Assembly: GCF_041146395.1 (NCBI RefSeq)
Contig: NC_090999.1
Span: 71,987,001 to 72,051,000, forward strand
Direction of reading: 5' to 3'
From: Eulemur rufifrons
Lineage: Eukaryota > Chordata > Mammalia > Primates > Lemuridae
DNA length: 64,000 nucleotides
Under the pieces are notes generated by a model. It saw only the letters and a list, made by a program, of their open reading frames with translations, was not told the DNA's origin and searched no databases. This document shows, in pieces, positions 58,426-64,000 of the stretch. The translations under genes were made by a program, and so were the position numbers. Positions within the stretch are counted from its first letter, which is position 1; each line of letters starts with the position of its first letter.

Positions 58426-60827
58426 TTGGTTGGAAGACAGAACTATGAATTTTCTGTTACCTAGCTTCTTTCAAAATTTAAGGTGATACAAAGTAACACG
58501 TATAAAGCTTTCTTATCAAAAAAACAAATAAACAAAACTTGAATTTGATCAAGCCTCTAGAATTACTGTATATTGTAGAGGTTTTATACACATACATCAT
58601 TTAAAAATACACAGCAGCATACTAAGCTTTTTTTCTGTGGATAATGAAATTTGGTTTCTTTGGACTTTCTAAAATCGATGGAAGCTGTAATAATAACTAA
58701 AATATGGCAATAGAGGGAATACAAGGGATAGAAAGATTGGCAGACTTAAGATATTAAAGAGAAGAGCTGTTCAGACATTGATCAGTTGGCGGTGCTATTA
58801 GAGATATGACTTGGTCAGCTTTTCCCAGGTCCATAGGGAGGATTATTGACAAGTTTGATGGTCCCATAGAAGGAAGAACAGACATGGGGCAGGGGATGTT
58901 GTTTGTCATAAAGACAGTTCATGACATGTTAAAGTTGAAGTGTAGGATATCCAGGGAGAATTTGAAAGGCTGAAATTTAGGGAAGGGTTTAGGCTGAACA
59001 TATAGCTGGTCCAAAACAATTAACAAATTAATTTCCAATAAAATATTTTCTAGATAAACTAAAACGTATTGGCCCCTTTTTGGATCTCACATAGAGAAGG
59101 ATTCCTTAAATAGCTTAACTGGTTATAGTCAATAGTTTTTATTAAAAATATTCTTTCCTTGAAAAACTTTGTTTATTCTGTTTCCTTCCCCTATTTTGGG
59201 ATTGTCTGTACACTCTATAGGGAAGAAAATTAATACTTATAAAGTAGTTAAGTTTGTGAGCATACTTTGAAAAATAATTTTCAGTTGTTTACCAAAAAAG
59301 AAAAAAAATGCTTCATCACAGTGAAAATATTTTATTTTTCATTTTTCCTTTCAATACTAGCCTTTGTTTGTTTTGCCTTCGTCATGTAGAGAAACAGCAG
59401 GGAGTAGAATTTTTTTAATACAAGAATTCATTATCACTCTTGTATTATCTCCCTGTGGATTCTGGAAGAATGCAATCCTGACTATAATCCTTGGCTGTGG
59501 TGTTTGCCTATGCATGTTTTGAAAGTGACTGTGGCTATTTCTTATTATCAGACCTCTAAATTAGCCTCTTCAATGTTACTCCATTTGTTTTCCTCATCCT
59601 TCCTCCTTGTCTTAGTAGCATTTCAGTCTACCATACAGATGATTCCCATCTCCACTATCATATGACTGCAACTACATGGGAAATTCCAACTGAGAGACCA
59701 GCACAATTACTTATATGAGTCTAGTCAACACACCTAACTCTGAGATATAGTCAAATAATTGTTATTTTAAGCTATTAAGTCTTGGGGTAGGTTTTCTAGA
59801 GATAATCAAAACAGAAATTGGTGCTAGAAATGGTTCCAGGAAAGCAAAGTTGTAAATATGGGAATCTGTAAGTGGATCTTTGATCTAAATAGATTTAAAA
59901 GCATCCATGAGCCTGGTGGCAGGGGTAGCTCATGCATGGAAGGCAAAACAGTTAATTAAAGGTTCACATAGCGTTACCTGTAATTATATACCTATAGAAG
60001 TAACGTTTTAGGTAAGCAAGGAGTGACTGCCATAGAAATGTAAGGATAAAGAAAAAATATAACAGAGGAAGTCTGTTACTTTTAAATGCACTGGAAAGTT
60101 GAAGAAAATATGAGCTCAGGGCTTTAAATTCTCTACTCAAGGTGTAAAGAAGAGATCAGAAAACACTCATGACTACTCCAAATACTGCCTTTATTTCCTG
60201 TAGTTGCATGGTCAAGATTTCTGAAAATGCAACTATGTCTTACATAGTTGCATTTAGGTTTGTTTATAAATTTGATTTTTAGTTTCAAGAGTTAGGACCA
60301 ATAATCCAGTTATTAGTTTTACTTCAAAATCACGTTCAATATCATGCACAATGTTTACCAAACACATGCTGGGTGAATAAATGAATACTTGAGAAGACAT
60401 GGTTCAAAATAATCAATACGGAGAAAAGTTAAGAGAAACGATGTTTGCAATTAAATGCAATCTGATTTCATCTTAAGGAAAATGGGAAGGAGAAAATATT
60501 TGTCACTTTTTATATGGCAATATAAAAATTATAATTTTGACTTTTTTGATTCTACTTGAGGAGACCTGTAGGAAACATGTTTTATATTTTATATATAGAT
60601 ATATGTATATATATAATAGTTATGTATAATAGTTTTAGTGTTACTTTTTGGTTTCCTACCTATTTTAGTTATAGATTAACCTTAAAGCACATATTGGAGG
60701 ACATTTATTCTAAATTCAAATGGTTAGTGTTTTATGTTCCACTTCCAGGCATTATAATTTGGTTATGTTTTAAAAGAAGAGAAAAATGGTTTTCAGAATC
60801 CGATTCTTATTTCTTATTTGAAAATAC
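58426..60827. other. Unassigned noncoding DNA
   Basis: No gene. 58680-59000 may be a fragment of an ancient repeat ('gtgtaggatatccagggaga'), not assignable. An AT-rich 'atatagatatatgtatatat' run lies near 60590-60615. Confidence 0.4.
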
Positions 60828-60957
60828 CTGACGGGTACAATAAACAATATTTGGGTGATGGACACACTTATAGCCATGACACAAGCATTACAAAAGCAAT
60901 CCATGTAACCAAAACATTTGTAATCTGTAATATTAATATTTTTGAAATAAAAAAGAA
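60828..60957 (+). mobile_element. L1 3' terminus
   Basis: 'acctgacgggtacaataaac', 'tttgggtgatggacacactt' and 'caatccatgtaaccaaaaca', then 'tttgaaataaaaaag', are the 3' end of a primate L1 with its A-rich tail on the plus strand. It is strongly 5'-truncated. No clean target duplication was found. Confidence 0.75.
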
Positions 60958-61489
60958 AGAATTCTTTAAATACAATATTTTGATGATCATTTTTGAATAA
61001 CAAAGTTTACATGTGTGATGTAATAATGTGAAAAACATGTCAGTTGAAGGTTTTAAGCCACACATATACAGAAACACAGTTCACCATGATCCTGGTTGGA
61101 AGGATTGGATTTCTGTTTTTATTAACTTTCCCTCGAGAGACAGACACTTGGCTATTTACTTCCACTTCCACTTCTGGGGTGTCATTGTTGTTGCTTCTGC
61201 ATGACCTAAACAGCCTGCTCAGCTTAAATTCACCAAACTTTTAGAATGCAATTTAGTATCTGCTGAAGCCTTATGGTAAACACACATGCCAGACAATATT
61301 TCATACTGGAATATCCCCCATCCACTTCTGTTATGAAGAGTGATCTTCATAGAGGTAGTTGCACTCCATTCCCTAAATTGTTTTTGAATTTCCTGTGGCT
61401 GGCCAAAGTCAATAGAGCAGTGCAGTGTACCTTTTGAAAAATCTCCTGCCTCACTTCTCAATACTCTCCATTTTTTTTTCCATTTTAAG
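60958..61489. other. Unassigned noncoding DNA
   Basis: A 97-codon minus-strand frame at 61219-61512 overlaps other frames and shows no domain. Confidence 0.35.
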
Positions 61490-62180
61490 CAAGAGAACTC
61501 ACCGTCATACACTGTATAGTTATCTGTGATCTATTGGTCCAACTATGTTGGATTAACGCCAGATTTCAACACTTAGCTTCCCCCTGGCGAACTACTTTCC
61601 TACCAGTGGTTAAAAAATGATCACTTTTACGCTTAAGCACACACATTGACATCTCCTGTCTTGAATTCTTCTGAAAAAGAAGAAAAATAGCTGGAGAAGT
61701 CTACCATAGCAGCCCCTTCTGGCAGGGATTTGAAAGTAAAAGAGCATTTCCAGTTTCAGTCAAAACCAACTGGTTCAGAAAAGTTCATGTACTTCAGAAG
61801 TTAACACAGGGCTCCCTTTGGTCCCATCAGGATTGATATTCCTATCGGCCCAGTTGGCTTTTGCTCAGTTCAACTGTTTTGTTATCACTTATAGAAAATG
61901 CTGCCTCGGCTGGAAAGCGGAATCATATCAGAAACCATTTTTAGAAGAGTTTAATGATGATATTTCAGTGGGACAAAAGGAAAAGAGTGCCCCCTCAGGA
62001 TTTCTTTTAAATCTATAAAGCCAGGTTTTGAAAGAAACGTGATTGGAATGCAGCAAGAAACCTATCCTTAACAATTCCCCTTCACTGAATTGCTTCCTGG
62101 TTGTTCTTTAAATGGCAACACTTCATAGTATAGGGCATCTTTACGTGCTGGAAAAAATGGCAGCCTTCTCATGAAACTAA
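61490..62180. other. Repeat-poor block with retained CpGs, candidate conserved noncoding DNA
   Basis: No repeat is recognised. CpGs persist at 'ttaacgccag', 'ctggcgaac', 'tttacgctt', 'tatcggccc', 'cctcggctgg', 'aagcggaat', 'gaaacgtgat' and 'tttacgtgctgg'. The composition is balanced rather than low complexity, as is usual for distal enhancers. No direct evidence for function. Confidence 0.32.
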
Positions 62181-62820
62181 TGCTATTGGTTTCACATAAA
62201 GCATTGAAATACATTACTTTCTCTCTTTCCTCTTTTTGGATGAAATTTTAAGCTTTAGTCAAGAGATTTTTTTTTTCCCTCAAGGGCAAATGGGATAAGA
62301 AATCCTGAAATTAAAACAAACGAACAAACAACAAATTATGCCAATTGAACTTGAAAAATTCAAATAATTTATTTTCTTGAAATTTTTGCACATTCCTTGA
62401 TTTCCTTGATTTTTTAAGCACAGTTCCTAAAACAAACTGAAATTGTTAGACTACTGTAGGTTCTCCATAAGTTATCAACATACAAGAGACTAATAGTACC
62501 ACACTATTTTGATGAGGCTTTAAGTGAAATCAAATCGGGATGCTTTCTTAGGTATTTATGAAGTATATCTAAATAGATAAATTAGTTCTTGCAAAGAAAT
62601 CACAGTAAAACTAGAAAGGGTACACCAAAACCACAAGCAGGCAAGAGTGAAAATGGTGTAGAGTCAAATTATGCCCTTTATGAGAAAGATTTTTAATGCA
62701 AAAAGGATTCACAGAAGGAATCTGTGGGTTGAAAAAGTTAGAGGAGTTCCAAGAAACAAGTGCTCCTGCAGTAGGAGTTGAAAGAAATAGAGAAGTACAG
62801 TTCATGCTAGAGGCCATATC
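62181..62820. other. Unassigned noncoding DNA
   Basis: No gene or repeat recognised. 'aaacaaacgaacaaacaaca' at about 62313-62332 is low complexity. Confidence 0.4.
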
Positions 62821-63120
62821 TTTTTTTTTTTTTTTTTTGAGACAAGGTCTCCCACTGTCACCCAGGCTAGAGTGCAGTGGCATCATCATAGCTCACTGAA
62901 ACCTCAAACTCCTGGATGCAAGTGATCCTCCTGCCTCAGCCTCCTGAGTAGCTGAAACTATAGGTGTGCACCACAACACCCGGCTAATTTTTCTATTTTT
63001 TGTAGAGATGGGGTCTCACTAAGTTGCTCAGGCTAGGGTGGAACTCCTGGCCTGAAGAGATCATCCCACCTCAGCTTCCCAAAATGCTGGGATTACAGGT
63101 GTGAGCCACAGTGCCTGGCC
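62821..63120 (-). mobile_element. AluJb SINE
   Basis: Reverse complement of a dimeric Alu. The T tail at 62821-62838 leads to 'gagacaaggtctcccactgt', and the element closes with 'gattacaggtgtgagccaca' and 'gtgcctggcc'. The linker 'tttttctattttttgtagag' is short, without the lemur expansion. Flanks 'catatct' and 'catgtct' may be a decayed target duplication. Most CpGs have become TpG or CpA, so it is old. Confidence 0.93.
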
Positions 63121-64000
63121 CATGTCTTAACTTTCTCTTTAAGATAAAGTAATAGGCATTTCTAAAAAGACATTGTAAACAAAGAATCCTAGAAGTCTTT
63201 AATATAAGTTAAAGAGGATGAATATATCTAAAGTAAATATGGCTGAAAATGGGAAACTGAAAGAGGCTAGGAGGAATAACAGAAGAAGAGAGAAAAACAA
63301 GAATATTGTGTCTTTGCGGAGAAGACAACATTCAGGAGGTGGACATCACAAACAGTAACAACTGTAGTTGTTCAAGGAACAAAAAGTTCAAGGAAAGTGG
63401 TAAGCGGCTGAAAGAAAGACAAGGACTTAAAAATCAGTAAACTATGTAACAGGAGATTTTTGTTGATCTTATAGTAATTTCAGTGGAGTGGTTGATTAAA
63501 GGTTAAAGAGGTAAAGGAAAAATTGGCGGTAATAATTAGATATGACTATGTAAGAATTTTAGCTGGGAAAGAAAGGAAGAGTAACAGGATAGCAATCTGA
63601 AGAAATAACAATAGCAAAGAATTGTGTTTGTGTATATGTGTGTTTTGATATATTTGGTGTTCTATAATGTTTTTAAATTTTCTATCTGAATCAGAAGAAA
63701 AATAATTGCTACTGAAATACTAGAAAAGTTACATTTAGAAATAATATTCCTCAAGAATCAGAAGAGAATGGTAATAAAGAACACTATCAGAAGAGTGAAT
63801 TACAGAGAGGAGAAGTCTGCCTCTCACTTTGAGATCACAGGGAAGGATAAGCCAAAATATTAGAAAAAGATTTAAATAAGGGTTAGGAAAATATCTGAAC
63901 ACACATGGAATGATTTTGATCAGTTTAATAAAGATTGCAAGTAAAATTGGTGATAAGGTTCAAGAGTGACAAAAGGTCAGAAAGGTGACATAATATTTAT
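63121..64000. other. Unassigned purine-rich DNA, possibly ancient LINE remnant
   Basis: It is G/A-rich and contains 'ttcagtggagtggttgatta' and 'gaggtaaaggaaaaattggc', which vaguely recall an old L2-class repeat in reverse. Too decayed to assign. No gene is seen up to the window edge. Confidence 0.3.

Overview
This is vertebrate nuclear DNA, almost certainly from a strepsirrhine primate and most likely a lemur. The evidence is repeat content. There is a full-length dimeric Alu at 41427-41773. It carries an extra AT-rich stretch between its two arms (around 41545-41595) that I recognise from lemur Alus, and a second partial copy at about 36848-36955 has the same stretch in reverse. Several short L1 elements share a 3' end unlike the human L1 3' end. 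Old AluJ, MIR, L2, L1M, MLT1 and MER2 copies complete a primate repeat landscape.

No protein-coding gene can be supported. The sequence is AT-rich, stops are frequent, and the open frames are chance frames or decayed transposon frames. It reads as a gene desert or as the inside of a very large intron.

Layout. 1-10 kb: mostly unassigned AT-rich DNA with an L2 end, a MIR, two minus-strand L1 tails, two MER2-type DNA transposon copies and an MLT1C-like LTR. 11.2-12.3 kb: a repeat-poor segment that keeps many CpGs and TAATTA-type sites, a candidate regulatory element. 13.5 kb: a tandem duplication of about 100 bp. 17.5-21.4 kb: two decayed plus-strand L1M copies, then an AluJ. 25-27 kb: an L1M tail, a lemur-type L1 tail, a MIR and a GC-richer island of unknown origin. 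30-34 kb: a nested stack in which an old L1M is split by a 2.1-kb L1 with a 5' inversion and matching target duplications, and that L1 is itself interrupted by a tiny L1 with its own target duplication. 36.5-40 kb: an L1M mosaic (plus, minus, plus) followed by an MLT1 LTR. 41.4 kb: the lemur Alu.

44.6-49.5 kb: a degraded class I (gamma-type) endogenous retrovirus on the minus strand, with LTR, repeated leader, gag, pro and truncated pol. It is interrupted by an L1 and has a second related LTR upstream. All its frames are broken. A MaLR internal remnant follows at 49.5-50.05 kb. 50-64 kb: mostly unassigned DNA with L2, MIR, L1 and AluJb copies and several CpG-retaining, repeat-poor blocks that are candidate conserved noncoding elements.

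No functional links between genes can be described. The content is a record of successive retrotransposon insertions plus possible distal regulatory DNA. No undescribed coding system was found. The most informative structures are the nested L1 stack, the retroviral double-LTR arrangement with its tandem leader repeats, and the CpG-retaining noncoding blocks. Repeat family names come from memory of consensus sequences and no database search was run.
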